Part shown: piece after piece, positions 32,622 through 44,239 of the stretch
Numbering within the stretch: the first letter of the stretch is position 1
Layout: every line of letters begins with the position of its first letter
Notes under the pieces: generated by a model
The model's input: the letters and a program-made list of their open reading frames with translations, nothing else
Told to the model about the DNA's origin: nothing
The model's database searches: none
Made by a program: the position numbers and the translations under genes
Source: Micromonospora profundi
Lineage (GTDB): Bacteria; Actinomycetota; Actinomycetes; Mycobacteriales; Micromonosporaceae
DNA length: 64,000 bases
Assembly (NCBI RefSeq): GCF_011927785.1
Contig: NZ_JAATJK010000001.1
Coordinates: 1,054,001-1,118,000 of the forward strand
Reading direction: 5' to 3'

Positions 32622-35600
32622 GTGGCCTTTCCGTACCCGCAGAGCCCGCAGGCTTTGCCGACGCCCGGCCCCCGCCCGTCCGCGCAGGGGCTCTACGACC
32701 CGGCGCACGAGCACGACGCCTGCGGGGTGGCCTTCGTAGCGGACCTGCACGGCCGACGGTCACACTCGGTCGTCGCCAACGGGCTCGGAGCGCTCTGCCG
32801 GCTGGACCATCGCGGCGCCCGCGGCGCGGAGCCCAACACCGGCGACGGGGCCGGCATCATGATCCAGGTCCCGGACGCGTTCCTGCGCGCGGTGGCCGAC
32901 ATCGCGCTTCCGCCCGCCGGCGAGTACGCCACCGGCCTGGTCTTCCTCCCCGACAACGACGACGACGAGGCTCGCGCCCGCCGGGTCATCGAGAAGTACG
33001 CGGTGGTCGAGGGGGCCGACGTCCTCGGCTGGCGGGACGTACCGGTCGAGCCGTCCGGACTCGGCGAGACCGCCCTGGCGGCGATGCCCCGGGTTCGGCA
33101 GGTCTTCCTCGCCGCGCGTCGTCTCACCGACTCGCCCGCCGGCAGGGCCGGCACCCCGCTGCGCGACATCGACCTGGACCGGGTGGCGTTCTGCCTGCGT
33201 AAGCAGGCCGAGCGGGAGAGCGCCGAGCGGGGCGTGCCGGCGTACTTCCCGTCGCTGTCCAGCCGGACCATGGTCTACAAGGGCATGCTCACGCCCGACC
33301 AACTGCCGGAGTTCTACCCGGACCTGCGCGACGAGCGGGTGGACAGCGCGATCGCGCTCGTGCACTCCCGGTTCTCCACGAACACGTTCCCGTCCTGGCC
33401 GCTGGCGCACCCGTACCGGTTCATCGCCCACAACGGCGAGATCAACACGATCCGCGGCAACCGCAACTGGATGCAGGCCCGCGAGGCGCTGCTGCGCTCG
33501 CCCAACCTACCGGGCAACATTCGGCGGGTCTTCCCGGTCTGCACCCCCGCCGCTTCCGACTCGGCGAACTTCGACGAGGTCCTGGAGCTGCTGCACCTGG
33601 CCGGACGGAGCCTGCCGCACGCGGTGCTCATGATGATCCCCGAGGCGTGGGAGAACGATCCCGGCATGCAGCCGGACAAGCGGGCCTTCTACCGCTTCCA
33701 CGCGAGCCTCATGGAGCCGTGGGACGGGCCGGCGTCGGTGGCGTTCACCGACGGCCAGATCGTCGGCGCGGTGCTGGACCGCAACGGGCTGCGCCCGGGG
33801 CGTTGGTGGCAGACCGACGACGGCCTTGTCGTGCTGGGCTCCGAGGCGGGCGTGCTCGACCTCGACCCGGCCCACGTGGTCGCCAAGGGGCGGCTCCAGC
33901 CGGGAAAGATGTTCCTTGTCGACACCGTCGCCGGCCGGATCGTGCACGACGACGAGATCAAGTCCGAGCTGGCCGCCGCGCAGCCGTACGGCGAGTGGCT
34001 GCACGCCGGGCTGATCGAGCTGGACGACCTGCCGGCCCGCGAGCACACCGTCTACACCCATGACTCGGTCCGCCGCCGCCAGCAGACCTTCGGCTACACG
34101 CAGGAGGAACTGAAGATCCTCCTCGCGCCGATGGCCCGCGCCGGCGCCGAGCCGATCGGCTCGATGGGAACGGACACCCCGATCTCGCCGCTGTCCACCC
34201 GGCCGCGGCTGCTCTACGACTACTTCCACCAGCTCTTCGCCCAGGTGACGAACCCGCCGTTGGACGCCATCCGCGAGGAGCTGGTGACCAGCCTGGCGTC
34301 GACGATCGGGCCGGAGGGCAACCTGCTCGACCCGAACGCGGCGAGCTGCCGGCAGATCGTGCTGCCGCATCCGATCATCGACAACGACGAGCTGGCGAAG
34401 ATCCTCTCCATCGACGAGGACGGTGACCTGCCCGGCTTCAAGGCGGTCCGGGTCTCCGGCCTGTACCGGATCCGGGAGGGCGCCGCCGGCATCAAGGCCC
34501 GGCTGACCGAGATCTGCCGGCACGTCTCCGAGGCCATCGAGGACGGCGTACGCATCCTGGTGCTCTCCGACCGGGACTCCAACGCCGATCTCGCGCCGAT
34601 CCCGTCGCTGCTGCTCACCGCCGCAGTGCACCAGCACCTGGTGCGTGAGCAGACCCGTACGCAGGTGGCGTTGATCGTGGAGTCCGGCGACTGCCGGGAG
34701 GTGCACCACGCGGCTGTCCTGATCGGGTACGGCGCGGCGGCGGTCAACCCGTACCTGGCGTTCGAGTCGGTCGAGGACATGATCGCCACCGGCGCGCTGA
34801 CCGGCGTCGAGCCGGCCGTCGCGGTGCGCAACTACGCCAAGGGCCTCGGCAAGGGCGTCCTGAAGATCATGTCGAAGATGGGTATCTCGACGGTCTCGTC
34901 GTACTGCGGTGCCCAGGTCTTCGAGGCGGTCGGGCTGGACACCCGGCTGATCGAGCGCTACTTCCGGGGCACGCCCAGCCGCATCGGCGGAGTGGGCCTT
35001 GCGGGTGTGCACGCCGAGGTGGCCGCCCGGCACGCCCTGGCCTGGCCGCAGGCCGGCACCCCCGCCTCCGACCGGCTTGAGGTCGGCGGCGAATACCAGT
35101 GGCGCCGCGAAGGTGAGCTGCACCTGTTCAACCCGGAGACGGTCTTCCTGCTCCAGCACGCCACCCGCAGCCGGCAGTACGACGTCTTCCGCAAGTACAC
35201 GGCGAAGGTCGACGCGCTCGCCGCGCAGGCGGGCTCGCTGCGTGGGCTGTTCACCCTGCGTACGGGGGTCCGGCCGGCGGTGCCGATCGAGGAGGTCGAG
35301 CCGGCCACCGAGATCGTCAAGCGGTTCGCCACAGGCGCCATGTCGTACGGGTCGATCTCGGCGGAGGCGCACGAGACGCTCGCCATCGCGATGAACCGCC
35401 TCGGCGGCAAGTCCAACACCGGCGAGGGCGGCGAGGACGTCGACCGGCTGCACGATCCGCTGCGCCGCTCGTCGGTCAAGCAGATCGCCAGCGGCCGCTT
35501 CGGCGTGACGAGCGAATACCTTGTCAACGCCGACGACCTCCAGATCAAGATGGCCCAGGGCGCCAAGCCCGGCGAGGGCGGCCAACTGCCCGGCAACAAG

Positions 35601-37307
35601 GTCTGGCCGTGGATTGCCCGGACCCGGCACGCCACCCCCGGCGTGGGCCTGATCTCGCCGCCGCCGCACCACGACATCTACTCCATCGAGGACCTCGCCC
35701 AGCTCGTCCACGACCTCAAGTGCGTCAACCCGGCCGCCCGGGTGCACGTCAAGCTGGTCAGCGAGGTCGGTGTCGGCACCGTCGCCGCAGGCGTGGCCAA
35801 GCTCAAGGCCGACGTCATCCTGATCTCCGGTCACGACGGTGGCACCGGTGCGTCCCCGCTGAACTCGCTCAAGCACGCCGGCACCCCGTGGGAGTTGGGG
35901 CTTGCCGAGGCGCAGCAGACGCTGCTGCTCAACAAGCTGCGCGACCGGGTCACAGTGCAGGTCGACGGTCAACTCAAGACCGGCCGGGACGTGCTGATCG
36001 CGGCGCTGCTCGGCGCGGAGGAGTTCGGCTTCGCGACCGCGCCGCTTATCGTCTCCGGCTGCGTGATGATGCGGGTCTGCCACCTGGACACCTGCCCGGT
36101 GGGCATCGCCACCCAGAACCCGGTGCTGCGGGAGCGGTACACGGGCACCCCGGAGTTCGTGGAGAACTTCTTCCTGTTCCTCGCCGAGGAGGTCCGCGGC
36201 TACCTGGCCGAGCTGGGCTTCCGGTCGATCGAGGAAGCGATCGGGCAGACCGAGCTGCTCGACGTGGCCCCGGCGGTGACGCACTGGAAGGCGCACGGGC
36301 TCGACCTCGCGCCGGTCCTGCACCTGCCGGAGCTGCCCGCCGGCGCGGCCCGCCGTGGCGTACGCGCCCAGGACCACGGCCTGGAGCTGTCCCTGGACAA
36401 CGAGCTGATCGCGCTCGCGCAGCCCGCCCTGACCTCGGGCGCGCCGGTGCGGGTCGAGGTGGCGGTGCGCAACGAGCACCGCAGCGTCGGCGCGATGCTC
36501 GGCGGTGAGGTGACCCGCCGGTTCGGTGGCGCGGGGCTGCCCGACGACACCATCGAGTTCGTGTTGCACGGCACCGCTGGGCAGTCGTTCGGCGCGTTCC
36601 TGCCGCGCGGGGTGACCCTGCGGCTGCACGGCGACGCCAACGACTACGTGGCCAAGGGCCTCTCCGGAGGGCGGATCGTCGTCCGCCCGGACGCCGCCGC
36701 GCCGTTCCTCGACGCCGACGCCGCACCGGGCGAGCGCGCCGAGGACCAGATCATCGCCGGCAACACCATCCTGTACGGGGCCACCGCAGGCGAGGTCTTC
36801 CTGCGGGGCCGGGTGGGTGAGCGGTTCGCGGTGCGCAACTCCGGCGCGGTCGCGGTGGTCGAGGGTGTGGGCGACCACGGCTGCGAGTACATGACCGGCG
36901 GGACGGTGGTGGTGCTCGGCGCGACAGGCCGTAACTTCGCCGCAGGCATGTCCGGCGGTACGGCGTACGTGCACCGGCTGGACCGGGCCCGGGTCAACGC
37001 GGAGCTGGTCGACCTGACGCCGCTGGGCGAGCAGGAGCAGGCGCTGCTGCACGAGCTGGTCCAGCGGCACGTGGCCGAGACCGGCTCGTCGGTCGCCGAG
37101 GATTTGCTCAAGCGCTGGCCGGAGGCGGTGGCCGAGTTCACCGCTGTGGTGCCCCGCGAGTACCGCCGGGTGCTGGAGATCATGCGGGCCGCCGAAGCCG
37201 CCGGCCGCGATGTCGACGACGCGGTGATGGGCGCGCTCAGCGCACCCTCGGCCGCGCCCGTTCCGCCCGCTTCGCGGGTGGTCGCCCAGGAGGTGGCCCG
37301 TGCCTGA
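32622..37307 (+). CDS. gltB: Glutamate synthase (NADPH) large subunit
   Basis: GltB (1561 aa) makes two glutamates from glutamine and 2-oxoglutarate. The Ntn-amidotransferase nucleophile is Cys34 in HDACGVAF, so a 33-residue propeptide is probably removed. The central and FMN domains follow ([42 protein letters not shown]), then the 3Fe-4S Cys cluster [15 protein letters not shown] and the C-terminal GXGXG beta-helix. GTG 32622 has AGGAGG five bases upstream; GTG 32604 is also in frame. It overlaps gltD by 8 bp. Confidence 0.96.
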   Translation: MAFPYPQSPQALPTPGPRPSAQGLYDPAHEHDACGVAFVADLHGRRSHSVVANGLGALCRLDHRGARGAEPNTGDGAGIMIQVPDAFLRAVADIALPPAGEYATGLVFLPDNDDDEARARRVIEKYAVVEGADVLGWRDVPVEPSGLGETALAAMPRVRQVFLAARRLTDSPAGRAGTPLRDIDLDRVAFCLRKQAERESAERGVPAYFPSLSSRTMVYKGMLTPDQLPEFYPDLRDERVDSAIALVHSRFSTNTFPSWPLAHPYRFIAHNGEINTIRGNRNWMQAREALLRSPNLPGNIRRVFPVCTPAASDSANFDEVLELLHLAGRSLPHAVLMMIPEAWENDPGMQPDKRAFYRFHASLMEPWDGPASVAFTDGQIVGAVLDRNGLRPGRWWQTDDGLVVLGSEAGVLDLDPAHVVAKGRLQPGKMFLVDTVAGRIVHDDEIKSELAAAQPYGEWLHAGLIELDDLPAREHTVYTHDSVRRRQQTFGYTQEELKILLAPMARAGAEPIGSMGTDTPISPLSTRPRLLYDYFHQLFAQVTNPPLDAIREELVTSLASTIGPEGNLLDPNAASCRQIVLPHPIIDNDELAKILSIDEDGDLPGFKAVRVSGLYRIREGAAGIKARLTEICRHVSEAIEDGVRILVLSDRDSNADLAPIPSLLLTAAVHQHLVREQTRTQVALIVESGDCREVHHAAVLIGYGAAAVNPYLAFESVEDMIATGALTGVEPAVAVRNYAKGLGKGVLKIMSKMGISTVSSYCGAQVFEAVGLDTRLIERYFRGTPSRIGGVGLAGVHAEVAARHALAWPQAGTPASDRLEVGGEYQWRREGELHLFNPETVFLLQHATRSRQYDVFRKYTAKVDALAAQAGSLRGLFTLRTGVRPAVPIEEVEPATEIVKRFATGAMSYGSISAEAHETLAIAMNRLGGKSNTGEGGEDVDRLHDPLRRSSVKQIASGRFGVTSEYLVNADDLQIKMAQGAKPGEGGQLPGNKVWPWIARTRHATPGVGLISPPPHHDIYSIEDLAQLVHDLKCVNPAARVHVKLVSEVGVGTVAAGVAKLKADVILISGHDGGTGASPLNSLKHAGTPWELGLAEAQQTLLLNKLRDRVTVQVDGQLKTGRDVLIAALLGAEEFGFATAPLIVSGCVMMRVCHLDTCPVGIATQNPVLRERYTGTPEFVENFFLFLAEEVRGYLAELGFRSIEEAIGQTELLDVAPAVTHWKAHGLDLAPVLHLPELPAGAARRGVRAQDHGLELSLDNELIALAQPALTSGAPVRVEVAVRNEHRSVGAMLGGEVTRRFGGAGLPDDTIEFVLHGTAGQSFGAFLPRGVTLRLHGDANDYVAKGLSGGRIVVRPDAAAPFLDADAAPGERAEDQIIAGNTILYGATAGEVFLRGRVGERFAVRNSGAVAVVEGVGDHGCEYMTGGTVVVLGATGRNFAAGMSGGTAYVHRLDRARVNAELVDLTPLGEQEQALLHELVQRHVAETGSSVAEDLLKRWPEAVAEFTAVVPREYRRVLEIMRAAEAAGRDVDDAVMGALSAPSAAPVPPASRVVAQEVARA

Positions 37308-38838
37308 CCCGAACGGTTTCCTGCGCTACGACCGGCGACTGCCGGCCCGCCGCCCGGTGTCGGTGCGGATCAGCGACTGGCGTGAGGTGTACCCACCGGC
37401 CGGCGAGGAACTGGTCCGCGAGCAGGCCACCCGGTGCATGGACTGCGGCATCCCGTTCTGCCACGACGGCTGCCCGTTGGGCAACCGGATCCCGGACTGG
37501 AACGACCTGGTCCGCACCGGCAGCTGGGACGCCGCCGTGGAGTCGCTGCACGCCACCAACAACTTCCCCGAGTTCACCGGTCGGCTCTGCCCGGCGCCCT
37601 GCGAGGCGGCCTGCGTGCTGGGTATCGCCGGCGGGCAGCCGGTGACCATCAAGCAGGTGGAGGTGGAGATCGCCGACGCCGCCGCGGCGCGTGGCCTGAC
37701 GCCCCTGCCGGTACCGCCGCCGTCCGGCCGGTCGGTCGCCGTGGTCGGTTCCGGGCCGGCGGGCCTTGCCGCTGCCCAGCAACTGGCCCGCGCCGGTCAC
37801 GCGGTGACTGTGTACGAGCGCGACGACGCGATCGGTGGTCTGCTCCGGTACGGCATTCCGGACTTCAAGCTGGAGAAGCGGCACATCGACGCCCGGTTGG
37901 CGCAGCTCGCCGCCGAGGGGGTGCGCTTCCGCACCGGTGTGAACGTCGGTGTCGACGTCACCGCCGAGCAGTTGCGCGCCGAGCACGACGCAGTGCTGTT
38001 GGCCTGCGGCGCGTTGCAGGGCCGGGACACTCCGGAGACCCCGGGGCGGGCGCTGCGGGGCGTACACCAGGCGATGGCGCATCTGGTCGCGGCCAATCGT
38101 GCGGTCGCCGCGGCGACCATCGACCAGCCTGACGCCACCACTGTCACCGGTGAGGGCCGGGCGGCCCGCGCGGTGCTGCCGGACGGCACTCCTATCGACG
38201 CTGCCGGCAAGCACGTGGTGATCATCGGCGGCGGTGACACCGCCGCTGACTGCCTCGGTGTCGCGCACCGGCAGGGTGCCGCTGGCGTGCACCAGCTCGA
38301 CCTGTACCCGCAGCCGCCCAGCGAGCGCGACGAGGCACGGGACCCGTGGCCGACCTGGCCGTGGCTCCTGCGCAGCTACCCGGCACACGAGGAGGGTGGC
38401 GAGCGGGTCTTCGCGGTGGCGGTGCAGGAGTTCGTGGACGACGGCACCGGTCAGGTGCGGGCGGTCCGGATCGCCGAGGTGACTGTGGAGAAGCACGACG
38501 GTCGGCGGGTGGTCACCGTGGTGCCCGGCTCCGAGCGGGAGTTGCCGGCGGATCTGGTGCTGTTGGCGATCGGCTTCGAGGGCACCGAGCAGCAGCCGCT
38601 GCTGACCCAGTTCGGGGTGACCCGCAACGCTCGGGGTGCCATCGACGCCCGGGACGACTGGCAGACCGACGTCGACGGCGTGTTCGTGGCCGGCGACATG
38701 CACCGGGGCGCCTCGTTGATCGTCTGGGCCATCGCCGAGGGCCGTGCGGTGGCCGCCGCCATCCATGACTTCCTGGGCGCTGGCGGGGCGCTGCCCGCTC
38801 CGGTCGGCCCGGCCGCGCAGCCGCTCGCCGCGCGGTGA
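37300..38838 (+). CDS. gltD: Glutamate synthase small subunit
   Basis: GltD (512 aa) feeds electrons from NADPH to GltB. The N-terminal Cys-rich motifs [17 protein letters not shown] and CPAPCEAAC bind 4Fe-4S clusters. The FAD site is [21 protein letters not shown], the NADPH site [13 protein letters not shown], and the C-terminal FAD motif [16 protein letters not shown] 37300 overlaps the gltB end, so translation is coupled. A strong terminator follows. Confidence 0.96.
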   Translation: MPDPNGFLRYDRRLPARRPVSVRISDWREVYPPAGEELVREQATRCMDCGIPFCHDGCPLGNRIPDWNDLVRTGSWDAAVESLHATNNFPEFTGRLCPAPCEAACVLGIAGGQPVTIKQVEVEIADAAAARGLTPLPVPPPSGRSVAVVGSGPAGLAAAQQLARAGHAVTVYERDDAIGGLLRYGIPDFKLEKRHIDARLAQLAAEGVRFRTGVNVGVDVTAEQLRAEHDAVLLACGALQGRDTPETPGRALRGVHQAMAHLVAANRAVAAATIDQPDATTVTGEGRAARAVLPDGTPIDAAGKHVVIIGGGDTAADCLGVAHRQGAAGVHQLDLYPQPPSERDEARDPWPTWPWLLRSYPAHEEGGERVFAVAVQEFVDDGTGQVRAVRIAEVTVEKHDGRRVVTVVPGSERELPADLVLLAIGFEGTEQQPLLTQFGVTRNARGAIDARDDWQTDVDGVFVAGDMHRGASLIVWAIAEGRAVAAAIHDFLGAGGALPAPVGPAAQPLAAR

Positions 38839-38923
38839 TCCGCCGGATGCGCTGAGGCCGGTCGAGGTACCGCCGCTGCGACGGTGACTGGCCGATGTCC
38901 CCGACGGTCGAGGCTGGACGCGC

Positions 38924-38956
38924 GGAAGGCCCGCCGCGTGGGGCGGCGGGCCTTCC
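38924..38956. terminator. Bidirectional terminator between gltD and the M1 peptidase gene
   Basis: Perfect 14-bp arms (38924-38937 and 38943-38956, GGAAGGCCCGCCGC and its complement) enclose a five-base loop between two converging genes. Confidence 0.8.
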
Positions 38957-38972
38957 GGGTCGACGGACGGGA

Positions 38973-40505
38973 CTAGTGCCTCAGCAGGTCGTGGGCCTCG
39001 CGGATCTTGGCCCAGGACTTCGGCTCGGCCGGCGGGCCGGCCTTGCGGGCGGCCGAGGCCACGTCCGGCCGGCCGGCGGTGAACAGCCAGGTGGTGAACA
39101 ACTCGTCCAGGTCCAGTCCGGAGATCCGCTCGGCGAGGGCCTGGAACTGCGCGATGGTGCCGTTGCCGTAGCGGTGCTCGGCGGTCCAGGCCGGCAGGAT
39201 CGCGAAGAACGCGTCGTCGCCGACCGCCAGCCGGAGCTGGTGCAGGGCCATCGCGCCCCTGTCGTAGACAGCGTCGTCGAAGATCCCCGCCGCACCCGGG
39301 TCGCCAGGCAGCACCTGCCAGAACTCCGAATCGGCCGGGTAGCTGGCGTAGGTGAAGTCGAAGACCTCCTGCGCGGTGCCCTCGCCCTGCTCCTCCGACC
39401 ACAGCCACTCGGCGTACGAGGCGAAGCCCTCGTTGAGCCAGATGTCGCGCCACCCGGTCACCGACACCGAGTCACCGAACCACTGGTGGGCGTTCTCGTG
39501 GACCACCACGTACGTGTTGGCGCCGCGCCGCCAGAAGCCCGGGCCGTACACCGGTCGGGTCTGCGTTTCCAGGGCGAAGCTGATGCCGTCGACGGGCCCG
39601 GCCACGCCACCCTGCGCCTCGAACGGGTACGGGCCGAAGATCCCGCTCGCCCAGTCGACGATCTCGCCGGTCCGCTCGATGCTCGCCCGCGCGGCCGGCC
39701 CGAGCGCGCCCAGCGACGTGCTGTACGCGTTGATCACCGGCTGGCCGCCGGGCGTGGTGTCGGTGACGATGTCGTACTGGCCGATGGCCATGAAGGCCAG
39801 GTAGGTGGCGGTGGGGGAGGTGGTCCGCCAGATCCACCGGGTGCGGTTGCCGGGCTCGGCCAGCGGTGGCCGGGGCTGCACGCCGTTGCTGATCACCTCG
39901 ACACCGGTGGGCACCGAGACCGAGATGTCGAATGTGGCCTTGTCCAGGGGATGATCGTTGCTCGGGAACCACCACCACGCCGACTCGGGCTCGTTGACAG
40001 CGAGCGCCCCGTCGTCGGTGCGCGTCCAGCCGGTGTAGCCACCGATGAGCGTCTCGGACGGGATTCCGTTGTAGCGCACCACGATCGTCAGCTGCTGACC
40101 CCGGGTGATCGTGCGGGCCGGGGTGACCACCAACTCGTGCGCGCCCTCGGTGCTGGTGCTGGCCTCCCAGCCGTTCACCCGCACCGACTCGACGTCGAGC
40201 AGGAAGTCCAGGTTGAAACGGGAGAGGTCCTGTGTCGCGGTGGCGAGGATCGTGGTGGTGCCGGTGAGCCGGTCGGTGGCCGGCTCGTAGCGCAGCCGGA
40301 CGTCGTAGTGCGAGACGTCGTAGCCGCCGTTGCCGTAGTCGGGGAAATAGCTGTCGCCCAGGCCGGGCGCGCCGGGTTGCGGCGCGACCATGACGCTGGG
40401 CCGCCCCCAGGCGGTCGGCGCGGCCTGGCCGGGGGTGCCGGCGAGCATGGTGCCGGCGGTGGTGAGGGTCAGGGCGGCGGTGGCCGCCGTGAGGATTCGT
40501 CGCAC
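38973..40505 (-). CDS. Secreted M1-family metallopeptidase
   Basis: The 510-aa protein starts with a signal peptide (RRILTAATAALTLTTAGTMLAGTPGQAAP). It continues with an M1 N-terminal beta domain and the catalytic zinc motif HENAHQW (about 334-340) plus NEGFASYAEWL (about 357), the third ligand being that Glu. It is shorter than classic aminopeptidase N, lacking the large C-terminal domain. GTG 40505 is chosen because GGAGGGAG lies 8 bp upstream; the ATG at 40523 is inside that Shine-Dalgarno. It probably degrades extracellular peptides. Confidence 0.88.
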   Translation of the reverse strand: MRRILTAATAALTLTTAGTMLAGTPGQAAPTAWGRPSVMVAPQPGAPGLGDSYFPDYGNGGYDVSHYDVRLRYEPATDRLTGTTTILATATQDLSRFNLDFLLDVESVRVNGWEASTSTEGAHELVVTPARTITRGQQLTIVVRYNGIPSETLIGGYTGWTRTDDGALAVNEPESAWWWFPSNDHPLDKATFDISVSVPTGVEVISNGVQPRPPLAEPGNRTRWIWRTTSPTATYLAFMAIGQYDIVTDTTPGGQPVINAYSTSLGALGPAARASIERTGEIVDWASGIFGPYPFEAQGGVAGPVDGISFALETQTRPVYGPGFWRRGANTYVVVHENAHQWFGDSVSVTGWRDIWLNEGFASYAEWLWSEEQGEGTAQEVFDFTYASYPADSEFWQVLPGDPGAAGIFDDAVYDRGAMALHQLRLAVGDDAFFAILPAWTAEHRYGNGTIAQFQALAERISGLDLDELFTTWLFTAGRPDVASAARKAGPPAEPKSWAKIREAHDLLRH

Positions 40506-40706
40506 CGGGTGGACTCCCTCCATCGAGTGTTCGCAGGGCCAACCTAATCGACGACCGTGAACGTCGCTGGCCCGCCGCGCGGTGCTGACGAGCTATTCCA
40601 TTGATGTGCATGTTTCGCTAGCATTACCGCCTAGTAACAACTGTTCCGTCCCTGGCCACGCGCGCGGTCGCAGGATCCCACCACCCCTGTCCTGTGGAGG
40701 TCCGTC

Positions 40707-41504
40707 ATGCCCCACCGCCCGCTGGCCCGCGCCCTCGCCGCGCTTGTCGCCCTCTTCGCCGCCGCCCTCGGCGCCGTGCTGGTTCCCGGCACCGCGCAGG
40801 CCGCCGCCGTCAACTACGTCGCGCTCGGCGACTCCTACTCCTCAGGTGTCGGCGCCGGCCCGTACGACACGTCGGGTTGCCTGCGCAGCCAGAAGTCGTA
40901 CGCCCCGCTCTGGGCGGCCGCCCACGGCGTGACCAGCTTCAACTTCCGGGCCTGCGGCGGTGCGGTCACCGCCGACGTCCTCAACGACCAGGTGAGTGCG
41001 CTCAGCGCCAGCACCACACTTGTCACCATCACCATCGGTGGCAACGACGCCGGATTCGTCAACGTCATCACCAGTTGCCGGTTCGGCAGCACGTCGTCCT
41101 GCACCAACGCCGTAAACACCGCCAAGAGCTTCGCCACCTCGACGCTGCCCGCCCGGCTCGACGCCACGTACGCCGCCATCCGCAACCGGGCGCCCAACGC
41201 CCGACTGATCGTCCTGGGCTATCCGCGCCTGTTCGAGACGAACTCCTGCGGCTGGCTGGCGATGAGCACCTACAAGCGCACCATCCTCAACGAGGCGGCC
41301 GACGTGCTCGCCTCGGTCACCGCGAGCCGGGCCAGCGCGGCCGGCGCCACCTTCGCCGATACCCGCGGCTACTTCTCCGGGCACGGCGTCTGCGCCGGCG
41401 ACCCGTGGATCAACGACATCTCGGGGATCATCGAGGCGTACCACCCGGACGCCGACGGCTACCGCTACGGCTACCTGCCGGCGCTGAACGCCGTCACCGG
41501 CTGA
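40707..41504 (+). CDS. Secreted SGNH/GDSL hydrolase
   Basis: The 265-aa protein has a signal peptide (about 1-33, ending GTAQAAA). SGNH blocks follow: GDSYSSG with nucleophile Ser, the block II Gly in RACGGA, TITIGGNDAGF (block III) and YHPDADGY with catalytic His. Six Cys in the mature part suggest three disulfides, as in Streptomyces esterases and lipases of this type. It is likely an extracellular lipase or esterase. TGTGGAGG lies upstream of ATG 40707. A terminator follows. Confidence 0.9.
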   Translation: MPHRPLARALAALVALFAAALGAVLVPGTAQAAAVNYVALGDSYSSGVGAGPYDTSGCLRSQKSYAPLWAAAHGVTSFNFRACGGAVTADVLNDQVSALSASTTLVTITIGGNDAGFVNVITSCRFGSTSSCTNAVNTAKSFATSTLPARLDATYAAIRNRAPNARLIVLGYPRLFETNSCGWLAMSTYKRTILNEAADVLASVTASRASAAGATFADTRGYFSGHGVCAGDPWINDISGIIEAYHPDADGYRYGYLPALNAVTG

Positions 41505-41520
41505 CCCGTACCCAGTGCCC

Positions 41521-41555
41521 GGCGGTCGACGGTCCACCGCGGACCGTCGACCGCC
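41521..41555 (+). terminator. Hairpin terminator after the SGNH hydrolase gene
   Basis: Perfect 15-bp arms GGCGGTCGACGGTCC (41521-41535) and its complement (41541-41555) enclose the loop ACCGC, 17 bp after the stop codon. Confidence 0.8.
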
Positions 41556-41659
41556 GCGCGCCGACCCGACCCGTGTGCGCCGCGTCGGTACTGTGCCGGT
41601 GTCACCGCCGTCCGTTAGGGTTTCGGCGAACCGGACGGCCGTGGCGTGGGAGGCAGAGC

Positions 41660-44239
41660 GTGGGCAGGCTCGCGTCGGCGTACGGGCAGGCGGTCACCGC
41701 CCACCGGGCGGCCCGCGTCCACCTCGACACCGCCCGGGGCGCGCTCGGCGCGGCCCCGCCCCCCACCTCACCGGCTGGCGGAAGTGACCTGGTGGCCCGC
41801 CTCGCACGACTCGGCGGCACCCTCGCCACCCCGACACCGGGCGCCACCACAGTGACCGACGCCCCGGCCGCCGTCCGGGTCGGCGAGGCGTCCACTCCGG
41901 ATGGCGGCTTCCCGGTGCTCGTGCCACTCGGCGGCGGGCACCACCTGGCGCTGGACACCGACGCCCGCGATCCCCGGGTCGCCGCGCTGCTGCGCGCGCT
42001 GGTGCTGCGGCTGGTCGCCACCGCGCCACCCGGGCACGTCCGGGTCGCCGGCATCGACACCGCCGCGCTGGGCGCGACGTTCGGTCCGTTGCGTCCGCTG
42101 CTCGACGCCGGTGTGCTCGACCCGCCGGCCAGCACCGACGCCGAGGTGACGGCCCTGCTGGCCGCCGCCGAACGCCACGCCCGCGCCGCGCAGCACGCCG
42201 AGCCGCACAACAGGCAACTGCTGCTTGTGGTGGCTACCGCCGCCCCACCGCCGCGCGAGTTGGCGCGGCTCGCCGCGCTCACCCACGCAGGCCCGGCCGC
42301 CGCCGTCTGCGTGCTGCTCGCCGGCCACCCGTCCCGGCTGCCCGGCGAGACCTCCCCGCCGCTGGGTGGCACCACCGCCATCCGGCTCACCGAGGGGTAC
42401 GCGCACGTCGGCGACCCGCCCGGCATCCCGTTCAGCGTCGACGGGCAGGGCCTCGCCGCGCCCGTGCGGCTCGACGGCGATCCGCCCCCCGCCTCGGTAC
42501 GCGCGCTCGCCGAGCACCTCGGCGCCGCCGCCCGGCGCACCGAAGCATTGCCCTTCGCCGACCTGCTGCCCGAGCGGCGCTGGGCCGAATCCGCAGGCAA
42601 CGGCCTGCGGACCGTCATCGGCCGTGCCGGCTCCGGCCCGCTGACCGCAGCCGCCAACACCCCGCTGACGGGTGCCTTCGACACCCCACTGACTGTCGCC
42701 TTCGACGACGCCACCCCGCACTGGCTGGTGGGCGGGCGCACCGGCGCCGGCAAGACCGTCTTCCTCCTCGACGTCCTCTACGGGCTGGCCGCCCGCTACT
42801 CACCGGCTGAGCTTCAGCTCTACCTGCTCGACTTCAAGGAAGGTGTCAGCTTCACCGAGTTCGTGCCCACCGGGCGTGACCCGTCCTGGCTGCCGCACGC
42901 CCGCGCGGTCGGCATCGAGTCCGACCGCGAGTACGGCCTCGCCGTCCTTCGTGAACTGCGCCGGGAGGCACAGCGCCGGGCCACCACCTTCAAACGGCAC
43001 GGCGTCACCAAACTCGCCGACCTGCCCCCGGCCAACGCGCTGCCGCGCATCGTGGCGGTCATCGACGAGTTCCACGTACTGCTCGCCGGCAACGACGCAC
43101 TGGCCCGCGAGTCCGTCGACCTGCTGGAGGAGCTGGCCCGCAAGGGGCGCTCCTACGGCGTACACCTTGTGTTGGCCAGCCAGAGCATGACCGGCATCGA
43201 GGCCCTCTACGGGCGGGCCGAGGCGATCTTCGGGCAGTTCGCGTTGCGGGTGGCGCTGCCCGGCGGAGGTGGGGTGCTCGACCCGCTCAACGACGCCGCG
43301 GCGGCCCTGCCGATCGGCTCGGCCGTGGTCAACACCGCGGCCGGCGCGGTAGGCGCGGACACGGTGCTGCGTTTCCCCGACGCGCACGCCGCCGCCGCCG
43401 ACCTCACCGCCCTGCGCCACGAGCTGTGGCAGGCCCGCCCGCCGGGCTCGCGCGCACCGGCGGTCTTCAAGGGGTACGAGGCGGCGCGCGTCGAGGACGA
43501 TCCCACGTTCGCGGGGTTGCGCCCCGGTGGCCGCCGCCCGATGGCACTCGTCGGTCGGACTGTCGACGTGCACGGCACCACAGCGCTCTTCCTCATGGAC
43601 AGCACTCCGGGCCGGCACCTCGCGGTCGTCGGCACCACACCGGGCGGCGCGGACGTGCTGCGTGCCGCGACACTCAGCCTGGCCCGCCAGCACATCCCGG
43701 GCGACGCACGGTTCCAGCTGGCCTCGCTGGTCAGCGCCGCCGACCCGGTCGTCGACGAGACCGAAGCGGCCCTGCGGGCAGCCGGTCACCCGGTGCACCG
43801 CCTGGACACCGCCGGGCTGCGCGACCGGATCGCCGCGTTGGCCGCCGAGCCGTCCGGCCGCGAATACCTTGTGGTGTTCGGCATGGACGCCGCCGCGCCG
43901 GTCCTCGCGGCGGCCGACCCGGTGACCTTCCGCTCCGGCCTGGACGACCTGCGTACCCTGCTGCGCCACGGCCCCGCCCAGGGTGTGCACCTGCTCGGCT
44001 GGTGGCGTGGGCTGCGCCGGCTCGCCGACGACCTCGGCGGCACACAGAACCGCGACGACGTCGCCTGCCTCGTCGCGCTCAACGTGCCCGGTCCGGAGTT
44101 GGCCCTGCACCTGGGCGTGCACGACCTGGCCTACACGCCGCGCGCCGACCGGGCGCTGCTTGTCGACAGGCACGACCAGCGCACCAGATTGATCGTGCCG
44201 TTCGCCCGGGACGGGCACGAGCCGGACGGGGAGCGGTGA
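41660..44239 (+). CDS. FtsK/SpoIIIE-type ATPase, unknown system
   Basis: The 859-aa protein has no membrane helices. The N-terminal 330 residues are Ala-rich without known motifs. A central FtsK-type ATPase contains Walker A GGRTGAGKT (about 356-364), YLLDFKEGVSF, Walker B IVAVIDEFHVLL (about 464-475) and ELARKGRSYGVHLVLASQS, all typical of FtsK/SpoIIIE translocases. A second, degenerate ATPase-like part follows (VDVHGTTALFLMDSTPGRHLAVVGTTPGG), as in multi-ATPase EccC or TraB-like proteins. GTG 41660 has GGGAGG five bases upstream. The stop overlaps the next gene's GTG, so they form a two-gene unit. Confidence 0.8.
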   Translation: MGRLASAYGQAVTAHRAARVHLDTARGALGAAPPPTSPAGGSDLVARLARLGGTLATPTPGATTVTDAPAAVRVGEASTPDGGFPVLVPLGGGHHLALDTDARDPRVAALLRALVLRLVATAPPGHVRVAGIDTAALGATFGPLRPLLDAGVLDPPASTDAEVTALLAAAERHARAAQHAEPHNRQLLLVVATAAPPPRELARLAALTHAGPAAAVCVLLAGHPSRLPGETSPPLGGTTAIRLTEGYAHVGDPPGIPFSVDGQGLAAPVRLDGDPPPASVRALAEHLGAAARRTEALPFADLLPERRWAESAGNGLRTVIGRAGSGPLTAAANTPLTGAFDTPLTVAFDDATPHWLVGGRTGAGKTVFLLDVLYGLAARYSPAELQLYLLDFKEGVSFTEFVPTGRDPSWLPHARAVGIESDREYGLAVLRELRREAQRRATTFKRHGVTKLADLPPANALPRIVAVIDEFHVLLAGNDALARESVDLLEELARKGRSYGVHLVLASQSMTGIEALYGRAEAIFGQFALRVALPGGGGVLDPLNDAAAALPIGSAVVNTAAGAVGADTVLRFPDAHAAAADLTALRHELWQARPPGSRAPAVFKGYEAARVEDDPTFAGLRPGGRRPMALVGRTVDVHGTTALFLMDSTPGRHLAVVGTTPGGADVLRAATLSLARQHIPGDARFQLASLVSAADPVVDETEAALRAAGHPVHRLDTAGLRDRIAALAAEPSGREYLVVFGMDAAAPVLAAADPVTFRSGLDDLRTLLRHGPAQGVHLLGWWRGLRRLADDLGGTQNRDDVACLVALNVPGPELALHLGVHDLAYTPRADRALLVDRHDQRTRLIVPFARDGHEPDGER

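Noticed and set aside
33507..37070. Very long minus-strand open frame (over 1100 codons) opposite gltB
   Set aside because: It is the antisense shadow of a GC-rich gene; gltB has complete domain motifs and the antisense product is low-complexity Arg/Gly/Val-rich with no family pattern.
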